From Gemmataceae bacterium (GTDB taxonomy: Bacteria; Planctomycetota; Planctomycetia; Gemmatales; Gemmataceae): 64,000 nucleotides of DNA. The notes under the pieces were generated by a model. The model saw nothing but the letters and a program-made list of their open reading frames with translations, had not been told where the DNA came from and did not search any database. The position numbers and the translations under genes were made by a program. How positions within the stretch are numbered: the first letter of the stretch is position 1; each line of letters begins with the position of its first letter. The stretch lies in contig LR594584.1 of the NCBI GenBank assembly GCA_901538445.1, positions 900,655 to 964,654 on the forward strand. The letters are read 5' to 3'. Positions 52,242 through 61,173 of this stretch are shown piece by piece.

Positions 52242-53342
52242 TCACGCGAACAGTGCAGCCTCTGCGACCAGCCCTGGGCCGAACCCGAGCGCCACGATCG
52301 GCCCGGTCGCGCCCTGCCGGCGCAGCCGGTCGAGCACGAACAGCACGGTCGGGCTCGACATGTTGCCGTGCTCCGCGAACACGCCCCGCGATGCAGCGAG
52401 GTCGGCCGCGGTCAGCCCGAGCGACTCCTCCACCGCCGACACGATCTTCGGCCCGCCCGGGTGAACCGCCCACCCCTTCACGTCGGCGGGTGACAGCCCG
52501 TTGTCACACAACCAGCCCTCGAGCCACGGGCGGAGGTTCTTCGCGATGAGACCCGGCACGCGGCGGGAGAGCGTCATCTCGAACCCGTGGTCGCCGACCG
52601 TCCACGCCATGTCTTCGTTCGACTCCGGGATCACACACGACCCCGACGCGACCAGTTCGAGGGGCGACGGAACCGCACCGGCCTGCCCGGCGACCGCGGC
52701 CGCGCCGTCGGCGAAGATCGCGTTCGAGACGAGCTTGTCGGCCGCGTTGCCGTAGTAGTAGTGCAGGCTGCACAACTCGACGGCGGCGACGAGTACGCGT
52801 GCCGCGGGGTCGGCGGTAGCGAAGGCGTTCGCGACCCGCAGTCCGTTCAGCGCCCCGTGGCACCCCATGAACCCGACGTGCGTCCGCTGCACCGTCGGCT
52901 TCAACTTCAAGCCGCCAATCAGAGCCATGTCGATGCCCGGCGCGAGGAACCCGGTACACGACACGGTGACGAGGTGCGTGATGTCGTCGGGCCGGTACTT
53001 CGCCTCGGAGAGCGCTGCGGCCGCCGCGCGCAGCGCGAGCGGCCCGGCGAACTCGGTGTACACCTTCAGCCGCTCGCCGGTCGTCGGGCCGACGCCGTCG
53101 TTCTCCCTGGTGGGGATGAACGGCGAATCGGTGAGCCGAGTGCCGTTGAGAATGTCCTGCACCACGCCGCCTGCGATGACGAGGTGGCGGCGGGCGTTCC
53201 CGGAGTTCGCGTAGACCGGTCCGAGCCATGTGGACGTGCGGACGTCGGGCCCGGCCATGAACCGGGCGACACCGAGCCCTTGTTCCGGGGTGATGTGTTC
53301 CGGCGGGACCGCAGTGCCGAGTCCGTGGATCGCGAGGCTCAT
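52242..53342 (-). CDS. Type III polyketide synthase
   Basis: A 366-residue chalcone/stilbene synthase-like enzyme. Triad Cys129 in VTVSCTGFLAPGID, His294 in WAVHPGGPKIV and Asn327 in EHGNMSSPTV; the C-terminal GFGPGL loop is conserved. It probably elongates an acyl-CoA with malonyl-CoA to an alkylpyrone or alkylresorcinol-like product; that product is inferred. Last gene of a three-gene operon with ATGA overlap to the FAD enzyme gene. Confidence 0.92.
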   Translation of the reverse strand: MSLAIHGLGTAVPPEHITPEQGLGVARFMAGPDVRTSTWLGPVYANSGNARRHLVIAGGVVQDILNGTRLTDSPFIPTRENDGVGPTTGERLKVYTEFAGPLALRAAAAALSEAKYRPDDITHLVTVSCTGFLAPGIDMALIGGLKLKPTVQRTHVGFMGCHGALNGLRVANAFATADPAARVLVAAVELCSLHYYYGNAADKLVSNAIFADGAAAVAGQAGAVPSPLELVASGSCVIPESNEDMAWTVGDHGFEMTLSRRVPGLIAKNLRPWLEGWLCDNGLSPADVKGWAVHPGGPKIVSAVEESLGLTAADLAASRGVFAEHGNMSSPTVLFVLDRLRRQGATGPIVALGFGPGLVAEAALFA

Positions 53343-54388
53343 GTCGGCAGTTGGGCTGGATGGTTCAGGGCGGACGTAAAGGGCACCGCGAGGCCGGGCA
53401 CGAGGGCGAGGGCGCGAACGGCGAGGCCGGTGAGTTGCGGGGACCGGAGCACGCGCGACACGACGCGGCACACGCGCTGCCGGCGAGCGACGACCCGCGC
53501 GTGAGCGGCTTCCCACTCGCGGGCGAGCCCCGGCTGCCAGTCGCGGGCCGCGATCGGCGCGAGGGCCGCGGCCGACATCACCGCCCACGCCATCCCCTCG
53601 CCGGTGAACGGCTCGACGTAGCCGGCCGCGTCGCCGACCGCAAAAAACCGCTCACCCGCCACCCGCACCGGCCGCCGGGTAAGTGCGGGAGTTCCCTTCC
53701 AGGCGGCACCAACCAGTTCGCTCGGCACCGGCCAGCCGGCACTACCGAGCACGTCTTCCGCTGCGGGACCGAGGCCGCCGGCCGACTTCACGAACGCCGG
53801 GTCGAACGCGGCCGCGACGTCGAGGCGACCGTCCTCCACCCGAACGAGCCCGACGTACCCACCGCGGCCGGTCGCCATGAAGATCGTGCCGTCAGTATAG
53901 AACGCCGGCACGGACGCCGCGCCGAGCACGACCCCCGCACCGATTCGCGACCCCGGCTCGGGTGCCGCACCGCCACCGGTGAGCCCGGACGCCAGGACGG
54001 TGACATTTACGTCTGTCGCGCCGCGGTCGCGTTGGAGGATCGTTGTGTTTGGCCGAAACTCGACGCCGCTGCGAACTGCCGCGTCGATCAACCGCACGTC
54101 GAGCGCCTCGCGGGACAGCGCCACGCCGCGGGGCAACCGCACCTCGGCGCTCCGGGCACCGCCCGCGATCCGCACGCGATCGAGCGGGATCGCACCCGCG
54201 AGAACGTGCCCCAAGCCGATGCGCTCGAGGGTGCGGACCGCGGCTCCGTTCAGGCAGCACCCGCACACCTTCGGCCGCGGGAACGTCGCCTTGTCGACCA
54301 GCAGCACGCGCCGGCCGCGGCGCGCCAACTCCCGGGCCGTTACGGACCCGGCCGGCCCTGCACCGATGACCAGCGTGTCGTGCGTCAC
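53339..54388 (-). CDS. FAD-dependent oxidoreductase (geranylgeranyl reductase-like)
   Basis: A 349-residue flavoprotein. FAD motif DTLVIGAGPAGSVTARELARRG at the N-terminus, and FFAVGDAAGYVEPFTGEGMAW as the second FAD site; CGCCLNGAAVRTL and the C-terminal helices match the FixC/geranylgeranyl reductase group. It overlaps both neighbours by four bases and is expected to modify the polyketide, for example by hydroxylation or reduction. GTG start at 54388 is chosen because GGAG is just upstream. Confidence 0.85.
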   Translation of the reverse strand: MTHDTLVIGAGPAGSVTARELARRGRRVLLVDKATFPRPKVCGCCLNGAAVRTLERIGLGHVLAGAIPLDRVRIAGGARSAEVRLPRGVALSREALDVRLIDAAVRSGVEFRPNTTILQRDRGATDVNVTVLASGLTGGGAAPEPGSRIGAGVVLGAASVPAFYTDGTIFMATGRGGYVGLVRVEDGRLDVAAAFDPAFVKSAGGLGPAAEDVLGSAGWPVPSELVGAAWKGTPALTRRPVRVAGERFFAVGDAAGYVEPFTGEGMAWAVMSAAALAPIAARDWQPGLAREWEAAHARVVARRQRVCRVVSRVLRSPQLTGLAVRALALVPGLAVPFTSALNHPAQLPT

Positions 54389-55083
54389 CTCCGCTCCCAC
54401 GACAACAGGAACCGGGCCGGGAACTTGCTCCGCACCACAGCCGCAGTCAGTCCGGCCCGTTCGGCGAGGGCCAGCGCCTCGCGCGGCGTGAACGCGGATC
54501 GCACCGACGCCGGACCGTCGAACCGGACGACCGGCGAGGTGGTAAGCAAATGGCACGCCAGCCACACGCCGACGAAGCTGAAGCGCGACCGCGACAAGTC
54601 GTTCACCAGCACGAGCCGGCCGACCGCGTCGCGCATCGCGGCGAGGAGTGACACCGCGTCGTCAGTGGACAAATGGTGCAAGAAGAGCGAACAGGTTACC
54701 ACATCGAAACCGGCGGGAAGTGGGTTTCGGAGCGCGTCGTGAACGAAGAACCGGCCCGCGGGGCAGTTCGCCGCGGCGGCCGCGACCGCCGTTTGGCTGA
54801 TGTCGCACCCGCTGACCTCCAGCGAAACACCGGCTCGCCGGGCCTTCCTCACCAGGCCGGCGGGCACGTCGCCGCTGCCGGTCGCCACGTCGAGCACTCG
54901 CACGGGGCGCCTCAGTTCGCGGGCGAGGCGTGCGACCGCCGGCCACAGCACCGCGGCCGATCCGCTGACGCGGTTCAGGCGCGCGAGGCCGGCGAGCGCA
55001 CGCCGGTGCTCCGCCGGCGCGAGGCCGGGGTCGTCCATCAGTTCGGGAATCCGTTCGCGGGTTCGCAGCCGAGAGAGGAACAA
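54385..55083 (-). CDS. Class I SAM-dependent methyltransferase
   Basis: A 232-residue enzyme. SAM motif VRVLDVATGSGDVP, then VSGCDISQTAVAAA and DVVTCSLFLHHLSTDDAV. It overlaps the FAD enzyme gene by four bases, so it is the first gene of the polyketide operon and likely methylates its product. The start is uncertain: TTG at 55083 has GGAG eight bases upstream and keeps the RERIPELMDDP block; ATG at 55038 or 55155 are alternatives, the last overlapping the divergent trmB-like start. Confidence 0.78.
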   Translation of the reverse strand: MFLSRLRTRERIPELMDDPGLAPAEHRRALAGLARLNRVSGSAAVLWPAVARLARELRRPVRVLDVATGSGDVPAGLVRKARRAGVSLEVSGCDISQTAVAAAAANCPAGRFFVHDALRNPLPAGFDVVTCSLFLHHLSTDDAVSLLAAMRDAVGRLVLVNDLSRSRFSFVGVWLACHLLTTSPVVRFDGPASVRSAFTPREALALAERAGLTAAVVRSKFPARFLLSWERR

Positions 55084-55153
55084 CAGCGGGCTCCGTGGTC
55101 CGACAAGTGATATTGTAGCGTCAGCACCCCGTTCCGTTTCCACCGGGTCGAAC

Positions 55154-55909
55154 ATGGCCGAGCCGAATCGGGTCGAGCGCGAGTTTGGGGTCGCGTTCCC
55201 CGGGCAGATCCTCGAGCAGTCGAAGTGGACGCAGACCGCCCTCAAGGCGATGCCCGACGGGCCGCTCAACTGGCGCGAGTTGTTCGGCCGCGACGCCCCG
55301 GTCGTCCTCGACGTCGGGTGCGGGAACGGCCGCTTCCTGATCGGCTCGGCACTGTCGCGCCCGACCCACGACCACCTCGGCGGCGACATCCTCCCCGTCG
55401 TCATCCGGTACGCCCGCAAGCGCGGGAACCAGCGCGGCCTGACGAACATCAAGTTCGCGGTACTCGGCGGCCGCGAGTTGCTCGAGCGCCACGTCGCCCC
55501 GCACTCGGTGGACGAAATCCACTGCTACCACCCGCAGCCGTACTACGACCCGGCGAAGGTCCACCTGCGGCTCGTCACCCCGGAGTTCCTCGCCAGCGCC
55601 CACCGTGCCCTCAAGCCCGGCGGGCTGTTCGTGATCCAGACCGACAACCCCGGCTACTGGAAGTACATGCGGGAGGTGGTGCCCGTGTTCTTCGACTTCC
55701 ACGAGCGGGTGGGCCGCTGGCCCGACGCACCGAAGGGCCGCACACGCCGCGAGATCATCGCGCTGAAGCAGAAGCTCCCCGTGTTCCGCGGCCACGGCAC
55801 GGCCCGCACGGAGCTGAGCGCGGACGAAGCGTTGCGGAAGGCCGAGATGCTGCCCCCGCCGACGTTCGACGCCGACCGCCGGCTCCGCGACCTCGACCGC
55901 CTCGCGTAA
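55154..55909 (+). CDS. trmB: tRNA (guanine-N7)-methyltransferase-like protein
   Basis: A 251-residue methyltransferase. SAM motif VVLDVGCGNGRFLIGSA and HCYHPQPYYDPAKVHLRLVTPEFL match the TrmB arrangement (FPDPWPK... in other species), with GGLFVIQTDNPGYWKYM after. It should make m7G46 in tRNA. It starts within the region of the divergent methyltransferase gene and is followed 19 bases later by the ubiB-like gene. Confidence 0.82.
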   Translation: MAEPNRVEREFGVAFPGQILEQSKWTQTALKAMPDGPLNWRELFGRDAPVVLDVGCGNGRFLIGSALSRPTHDHLGGDILPVVIRYARKRGNQRGLTNIKFAVLGGRELLERHVAPHSVDEIHCYHPQPYYDPAKVHLRLVTPEFLASAHRALKPGGLFVIQTDNPGYWKYMREVVPVFFDFHERVGRWPDAPKGRTRREIIALKQKLPVFRGHGTARTELSADEALRKAEMLPPPTFDADRRLRDLDRLA

Positions 55910-55928
55910 CACCCCGGGACCGCCACCG

Positions 55929-57623
55929 ATGACCGACCTCACCGCGATCCCCCGGCTCGCCCGCAGCCTCGCCCGCGTCGTCGAGATCGCCCGCACGCTC
56001 GTGAAGTACGGCCTCGGCGACGTGCTGAAGAAGCTCGACTACAACTTCGTGCGGCGGTGGACCCGCGACACCGAGGTCGCCCGCCTCTCGGAAGTGACCC
56101 GCGAGGCCCGCATCCGCCTCGCGCTCACCGAACTCGGCACCACGTTCATCAAGTTCGGGCAGGTGCTCAGCACGCGCCGCGACGTGATCGGCCCGGCGCT
56201 CGGCGAGGAGCTCGAGAAGCTCCAGTCGGGCGTACCGGCCGACCCGTTCGACGTCACCCGGGCCACGCTTGAGGCCGAGTTGAAGCGGCCGCTCGCGGAG
56301 TTGTTCGCGGAGTTCGATGAGGTGCCGCTCGCGTCGGCGTCGATCGGCCAGGTCCACCGTGCGACTCTGCGCGACGGGCGTCGCGTCGCGGTGAAGGTGC
56401 AGCACCCCGGGATCGCCCGGCGGATCGAGGACGACACCGCCATACTCGCGGAACTCGCCGCGCTCGCCGAGCGGTTCGTGCCCGAGTTGCGGACCTACCG
56501 GCCGGTGAAGCTCGTCGCCGAGTTCGAGCGGACCCTGACCCGCGAACTCGACTTCCGCCGCGAGCTGCGGCACCTGCAACTGTTCCGCCAGGCGTTCGCC
56601 AGGGACCCGTGCGTCGTGTTCCCCGAACCGCTCCCGGCGCTCTCGACCGGCCGCGTCCTGACAATGGAGCTCCTCGACGGCACGCCGTTCAACCGCCCCG
56701 ACGAGCTGCGGGCGGCCGGGGCCGACTTCGCCGCACTCGCGCAGCGTGGCGCTCGGGTGTTCCTCGACATGGTGTTCCGCGACGGGTTCTTCCACGCCGA
56801 CCCGCACCCCGGGAACGTGCTGTACCTGCGGCCCACCCTCGAGCGGCCCGGCGGCGCAATCGGCCTGCTCGACGCGGGCATGGTCGGCCGCATCGACGAG
56901 CGGCTCCGCGAGCGGATCGAGCGGGGCGTGGTCGCGGCCATCAGCAAGGACTCGGTCGCGCTTACCGAACAGGTGGTCCAGGTGGGCGAGGTGCCGGCCC
57001 ACTTCGACGCCGCGGCGCTCCAGTGCGAGGTCGCCGACCAGCTCGCGTTCTACCACGGGATGCCGCTCGAACAGTTCCAGCTCGGTCCGGCGCTGAACGA
57101 GATGACCGACGCGGTCCGCCGCTACCAGGTCGCGCTCCCGCCGACGGTCGCGCTGCTCCTGCGGATGCTGGTGATGCTCGAAGGGACGGGCCGCACGCTG
57201 TCGCCGGCGTTCAACCTGACCGAGCTGCTCGCGCCGTACCAGCGCACCCTGGTGATGAAGAAGCTGTCGCCGCGGCGGCTGCTCCGGCGGCTGGGCACGG
57301 CCGTCGAGGACTGGGACGAACTCCTCCGCAGCCTGCCGCGTCGCGCCGGGACGCTGTTCCGGATGGTGCAGCAGGACGGGGTGAGCGTGCAGTTGATCCA
57401 CCGGCACCTGGAGCCGTCGGTGAACCGGCTGGTGTTCGGGATGATGGTCAGCGCGCTGTTCGTGGGGTCGTCACTGATGTGGGCGTTCGGCGCGCCGCCG
57501 CTGGTGTGGGGCGCGTCGGCGTTCGGGGTCGCGGGGTGCGCCGCCAGTGCCGTGCTGGGCTACCGGCTGTACCGGGCGATCCAGCACACCGGCCGCCTGG
57601 AAGAACGCGACGAGGGCGAGTGA
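55929..57623 (+). CDS. ABC1/AarF/UbiB family atypical kinase
   Basis: A 564-residue protein with KxGQ motif (TFIKFGQVLSTRRD), Ala-rich loop (PLASASIGQVHRA), VAVKVQHPG, and HADPHPGNVLYL; the C-terminus has two hydrophobic segments (LVFGMMVSALFVGSSLMWAF; VWGASAFGVAGCAASAVLGY). UbiB-type proteins are ATPases needed for quinone synthesis; here menaquinone or other lipid is possible, and the adjacent polyketide genes might be relevant, although this is not shown. Repeat copy B begins about 40 bases after the stop. Confidence 0.93.
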   Translation: MTDLTAIPRLARSLARVVEIARTLVKYGLGDVLKKLDYNFVRRWTRDTEVARLSEVTREARIRLALTELGTTFIKFGQVLSTRRDVIGPALGEELEKLQSGVPADPFDVTRATLEAELKRPLAELFAEFDEVPLASASIGQVHRATLRDGRRVAVKVQHPGIARRIEDDTAILAELAALAERFVPELRTYRPVKLVAEFERTLTRELDFRRELRHLQLFRQAFARDPCVVFPEPLPALSTGRVLTMELLDGTPFNRPDELRAAGADFAALAQRGARVFLDMVFRDGFFHADPHPGNVLYLRPTLERPGGAIGLLDAGMVGRIDERLRERIERGVVAAISKDSVALTEQVVQVGEVPAHFDAAALQCEVADQLAFYHGMPLEQFQLGPALNEMTDAVRRYQVALPPTVALLLRMLVMLEGTGRTLSPAFNLTELLAPYQRTLVMKKLSPRRLLRRLGTAVEDWDELLRSLPRRAGTLFRMVQQDGVSVQLIHRHLEPSVNRLVFGMMVSALFVGSSLMWAFGAPPLVWGASAFGVAGCAASAVLGYRLYRAIQHTGRLEERDEGE

Positions 57624-57660
57624 GCCGCGGGGGCAAGCCGGACCCTCACCGGCGCTCGCC

Positions 57661-57960
57661 TGACGGCGCAGCGCTTGTGCGTGTGTTGGGAGGGAAATGG
57701 TTCTGGGGGAAGTGGGGGGTGGGGTGTCCAGAACCAACGAAAACTCTCCAGAAAGACGCGAAACTCTCCAGAATCAACGGAAACTCTCCAGAACCAAGCC
57801 CAACTCTCCAGAACCAAATTGCGATTCGCCAGAACCAAGACTCTCCCAACCCCAAACCCAGCGTACCGCCCGGCCCGGTGCGACACCATGTCGGATGTTG
57901 CCCCGCGGATTATGGGCGATGCGATCACGAACTCCGTGCGCCGCACTGACCGGCTCCGGA
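57661..57960 (+). repeat. 300-bp modular element, CCAGAACC family, copy B
   Basis: Six units with core CCAGAA(CC) at 57728, 57748, 57768, 57788, 57808 and 57829, a period of 20 bases, plus one inverted core GGTTCTGG at 57699-57706. Homologous to copy A (23640-23945) over its whole length including both flanks. It lies downstream of the ubiB-like gene. No open frame or transposase. Confidence 0.87.
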
Positions 57961-58080
57961 ACAGACGTGTGTCGAAATCCTGTCGAGATCCGCGCGAGTG
58001 GCTGGCGGGCCGCCACCCACGGAGGATTCCAACACAGCCCCGCAAGGGGAGACGGCACCACGATGCTATGGCTCCGATTC

Positions 58081-58149
58081 GTCTCAAGTTTCGAGTGGGA
58101 AGCGCTCCGGGCTCTGAACGTTGAACCTTGAACTCGGAACTCGAAACGA
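58081..58149. repeat. Palindromic element, TTTCGAGTT family, copy 2
   Basis: Arms GTTTCGAGT (58088-58096) and ACTCGAAAC (58139-58147); TTGAACCTTGAACTC precedes the right arm. Lies in the gap between copy B and the TIGR03067-like gene. The rest of the 57624-58161 interval holds no gene. Confidence 0.7.
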
Positions 58150-58161
58150 CCGGACCTGGTC

Positions 58162-58608
58162 TCACTTCGCCTTCTTCAGCTCGAAGTGGAAACCTTCCTT
58201 GCCGTCGAACCCCTTGGGCCGCTTGTCTTTCTCCATCGTGTACGCGAGCTTCACCGTGTCCTCCTTCGCCTCGATGATCCCGGCCGCCTTCGAGCCCTTG
58301 GTCCCCTCCGGCCCTTCGAGGATCTCCATGTCGATCGCCATCGGCGTCGCCTTCGGGTCGATCGTGTAGCTCATCACGAACTTGACGCCCATCCCCTCGA
58401 TGGTGATCTTGTCGGCGGTGAAGGTGTACTTGCCCTTCTTCGCCTCCTCGTCGATGGCCACGCCGTTCTTCTTGCCCGACACGAGCGTGTACTTGCCGTC
58501 GAGCTTCGGGCCGTCGCCGGCGTCCTTCTTCTTGTCCTCGGTGCGGCCGGCAAGCCCGGCGAACCCGAGCACGCCCAGCGCCAGCGCGAACGTCGCGATC
58601 GTTTTCAT
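58162..58608 (-). CDS. Secreted TIGR03067-like protein
   Basis: A 148-residue exported protein with signal peptide MKTIATFALALGVLGFAGLA. KLDGKYTLVSGKKNGVAID, GKYTFTADKITIEGMG, KATPMAIDMEILEGPEGTKG and DTVKLAYTMEKDKRPKGF fit the planctomycete TIGR03067 domain, a small beta-barrel-like family. Function unknown. GAGGG lies nine bases before the ATG. Confidence 0.8.
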   Translation of the reverse strand: MKTIATFALALGVLGFAGLAGRTEDKKKDAGDGPKLDGKYTLVSGKKNGVAIDEEAKKGKYTFTADKITIEGMGVKFVMSYTIDPKATPMAIDMEILEGPEGTKGSKAAGIIEAKEDTVKLAYTMEKDKRPKGFDGKEGFHFELKKAK

Positions 58609-58729
58609 CCTGACACCCTCACGGAGCCTCAGCGCCGCGCCGCGGAACGCCCGCGGCGCGGCGTCGGGATTCTACGCTCGCCAGGAAACGCAACAACTGT
58701 ACCAACGGCCGCACGCTCAATCTTCACGC

Positions 58730-59443
58730 TCACAGGAGCCGGCGGGACTCGCGGGCGAGGGCGTCGGCGAGGAAGCCGAACATCGACGCGAGGAGGTGGT
58801 CCGTGGTGCCGGGGGTGTCGAGGTCGGCGGTGTGCGGGACGCCGACGGCCGCGAGTTTCTCGTGCAGCCGGTCGTTGCCGCGGTGCCGCGGGTCGGTCGG
58901 CGGGCACGCGAACCAGACGTTCGCAGGCCAGTCGTGCCCATCAACGTGCAGCACCGCGGTGTCCTGTCGGGCGTACTCGCGGCTGGAGTACAGTTCATCG
59001 AGCGGCGTCCCGCGGCCGTACTGGTCGTGAAAGTCGAGGGTGCCGCACGCGCTCGCGGCCGCGGCGACGCGCTTCGGGTGCCGGAACGCGAGCCGCATCG
59101 CACCCTGCCCGCCCATGCCGATCCCGGCGACCGCCACGCCCCGTGGCCCGATTCCCCACGTCGCTTCGGCCCACGGGAGGAGGTTGTCGAGCAGGTGCCG
59201 CTCGGGGGTGAGCGCGGCGTCGAAGCTCGGCGAAACGCGATCGACCCACCACGTCGGCCCGGCGAGCGGCGCGACGCAGCGGAGCTTGTGCGTCTGGAGT
59301 TGTGCGGTGACCGCAGCCGATGCGGCCGGCGACTCGCCGGATTCGTCGTGGAGCCACACCACAACAAACGGGTGCCCGCCCGGCGGCTCGAAGACGTCCG
59401 CGGGCTTGCCGGCGATCTGGGTGCGTGACCAGCCGGGTTGCAT
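58730..59443 (-). CDS. Alpha/beta-hydrolase-fold protein lacking the nucleophile serine
   Basis: A 237-residue protein like esterase D/feruloyl esterase enzymes (FVVVWLHDESGESP; MRLAFRHPKRVAAAASACGT; YGRGTPLDELYSSREYARQDTA). The nucleophile elbow reads GIGMGGQGA where related enzymes have GxSMGG; the residue at position 109 is Gly (GGC). An AGC-to-GGC change would explain this and would abolish standard hydrolysis. ATG at 59443 has GGAG eight bases upstream. Confidence 0.78.
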   Translation of the reverse strand: MQPGWSRTQIAGKPADVFEPPGGHPFVVVWLHDESGESPAASAAVTAQLQTHKLRCVAPLAGPTWWVDRVSPSFDAALTPERHLLDNLLPWAEATWGIGPRGVAVAGIGMGGQGAMRLAFRHPKRVAAAASACGTLDFHDQYGRGTPLDELYSSREYARQDTAVLHVDGHDWPANVWFACPPTDPRHRGNDRLHEKLAAVGVPHTADLDTPGTTDHLLASMFGFLADALARESRRLL

Positions 59444-59540
59444 CGGAGGGGCTCCACAAATGGGCGAGCCCACGGTTCTCGACCCATGGGCTCGCGGGTG
59501 TCCCGCGTCATCCCGGATCGCGGTACTTCGTTTCTATCTT

Positions 59541-59606
59541 GGTGGGGCAGACATTCCTGTCTGCCTCCGGACACGACAGGAGGCAGGCAAGAATGCCTGC
59601 CCCACC
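59541..59606. repeat. Inverted repeat of the GGTGGGGCAG family
   Basis: Arms 59541-59566 and 59581-59606 are inverted with 23 of 26 matching. The loop is 14 bases. Sequences of this kind are dispersed in planctomycete genomes (from memory). It lies between the TPR gene and the hydrolase-fold gene. Confidence 0.85.
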
Positions 59607-59632
59607 GAACACAACTGTTCCACGCGATTCGG

Positions 59633-60919
59633 TCAGTCCTTGCTCGACTCGGTGCGGGCCTTCTTGAGCTTCTCGCTCACCTTGCGGCGGCGCTCGCCGT
59701 CCCGCTTCGAGATGTCGTCCATCTTCAGCGCCTTCTCCCACGCGGCGATGGCGTTCTTCTTGTCGCCCAGCGCCATGTAGCAGTCCGCGAGGTGGTCCCA
59801 GATCTCGAGGTGCGCGCCGTCGTCCTCGTCGAGGGACGCCTTCTTCAGCGGCTCCAGCGCCTCCTTGTACTTCTTCTGCTTGAAGAGCACCCACCCGAGG
59901 CTGTCGAGGTACGCGGCGTTCTCCTTCACCTCGTCGATCTTCCCCTCCTCCTTCAGCTTCTTCTTCTCCTTGACGTCGAGCTCGAGCGCCTCCTTGATGA
60001 GCTTCTCGGACTCCTCCAGGTTCAGGTCGTTGTCGGACCAGATGAACCCGAGGTCGTTCTTGTACGTCGCGCTGTCCGGGTTCCGCTTGATCAGCTCCTG
60101 GAGCTGCTTGGCGCCGTTCTCGACGTCCTTCTTCTCGACGTACAGGCCGCTGAGCGTGTACTGGACGCGGTCCTTGATCCGGCCCTTGGCGTCGCCCTTG
60201 AGGTTCTTGTCGGCGTCGATCTTCTCGAGCACGTCGGCGTAGGTGGTGATGGCGTCGTCGATCTTCCCGCCCTCGCGCTGCACCCAGCCCTTGAGCTGAA
60301 GGAAGTACCAGGCGTCGTTGGTGAGTTCGAGGAGCCCCTTGGTCATGGTCAGGGCCTCGTCGATCTTGCCCTGCTTGGCCTTGGCCTGGACGAGCCGCTC
60401 GATGATGAACGGCTTGGCGTTCTCGACCTCCATCGGCCCCTTCATGTCCACCAGCTTCTCGCACACCTCGACGACCTCGGCGTACCGCTTGGCGTCCCAG
60501 TTGAGGTCGATGAGCCCCTCGTAGGCGGCGAGGATCTTCGGCCCGCTCTTGAGCTTGGTGGCGAGCTCGACCTGGTGCTCGTAGAACCGCTCGGCGGCGG
60601 CCGTCTCGCGGAGGATGAGCGCGGTCCGGGCCAGGATGGCGGTGCCGTTGTAGTTGAACGGCTTCTCGTCCTCCTTGGCCTCCTTCATCATCTTGACCGC
60701 TTCGGCCACGGCCTTCTTCGCCTTCTCCTTGTCCTTGAGCAGCTCGCGGAGCTTGGCGGTCTGCGTGTCCTCGGTGGTCGCCCCGTTGAGCTTGAGGAGC
60801 GACTCGCGGAGCGGGCTGGCCTTCTTCGGCTCGTCGGCCCGCCCGGCCCCGGCCCCGGCGAGGAGCAGCAGCCCCGCCGCCAGAAGCCCGATCCTCGGCC
60901 ACCGTTGGTATCCTGCCAT
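59633..60919 (-). CDS. Secreted TPR protein
   Basis: A 428-residue exported protein with signal peptide RIGLLAAGLLLLAGAGAGRA. The mature part is helical with TPR units (AAYEGLIDLNWDAKRYAEVVEVCEKL, AYLDSLGWVLFKQKKYKEAL, DHLADCYMALGDKKNAIAAW). It likely scaffolds envelope proteins. Very Lys/Glu-rich. Confidence 0.85.
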   Translation of the reverse strand: MAGYQRWPRIGLLAAGLLLLAGAGAGRADEPKKASPLRESLLKLNGATTEDTQTAKLRELLKDKEKAKKAVAEAVKMMKEAKEDEKPFNYNGTAILARTALILRETAAAERFYEHQVELATKLKSGPKILAAYEGLIDLNWDAKRYAEVVEVCEKLVDMKGPMEVENAKPFIIERLVQAKAKQGKIDEALTMTKGLLELTNDAWYFLQLKGWVQREGGKIDDAITTYADVLEKIDADKNLKGDAKGRIKDRVQYTLSGLYVEKKDVENGAKQLQELIKRNPDSATYKNDLGFIWSDNDLNLEESEKLIKEALELDVKEKKKLKEEGKIDEVKENAAYLDSLGWVLFKQKKYKEALEPLKKASLDEDDGAHLEIWDHLADCYMALGDKKNAIAAWEKALKMDDISKRDGERRRKVSEKLKKARTESSKD

Positions 60920-61053
60920 GTCCGTCTCCCTGGTTCGCGAAGGTGGGTAACCTGTACCGATAGCGACGATTCTACCGCCGGAGTGTAACCGGTGCTACGC
61001 GGGATTCGGCCCGGGCAGGGTCGGTCGAGGCGAGCGGGGGACGTGATACCGAG

Positions 61054-61160
61054 ATCGATTGATCCGTGGGTGTTCTGGACCCCGCCACACAGAGGCCGGG
61101 CCTCGGGGAGTCCCCCAAGCACCATCCTCACAGCGGCCGGCGACAGGAACACATCAACCC
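61054..61160. repeat. 107-bp palindromic element, GATCCGTGGGTG family, copy 1
   Basis: Homologous to 62526-62632 in the same orientation: ends TCGATTGATCCGTGGGTG and GACAGGAACACATCAA, centre GAGGCCGGGCCTCGGGGAG. The two copies bracket the methyltransferase gene. With the family 4 repeat at 61174, it fills the 60920-61300 gap. Confidence 0.85.
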
Positions 61161-61173
61161 GACTTCAGGAGTC

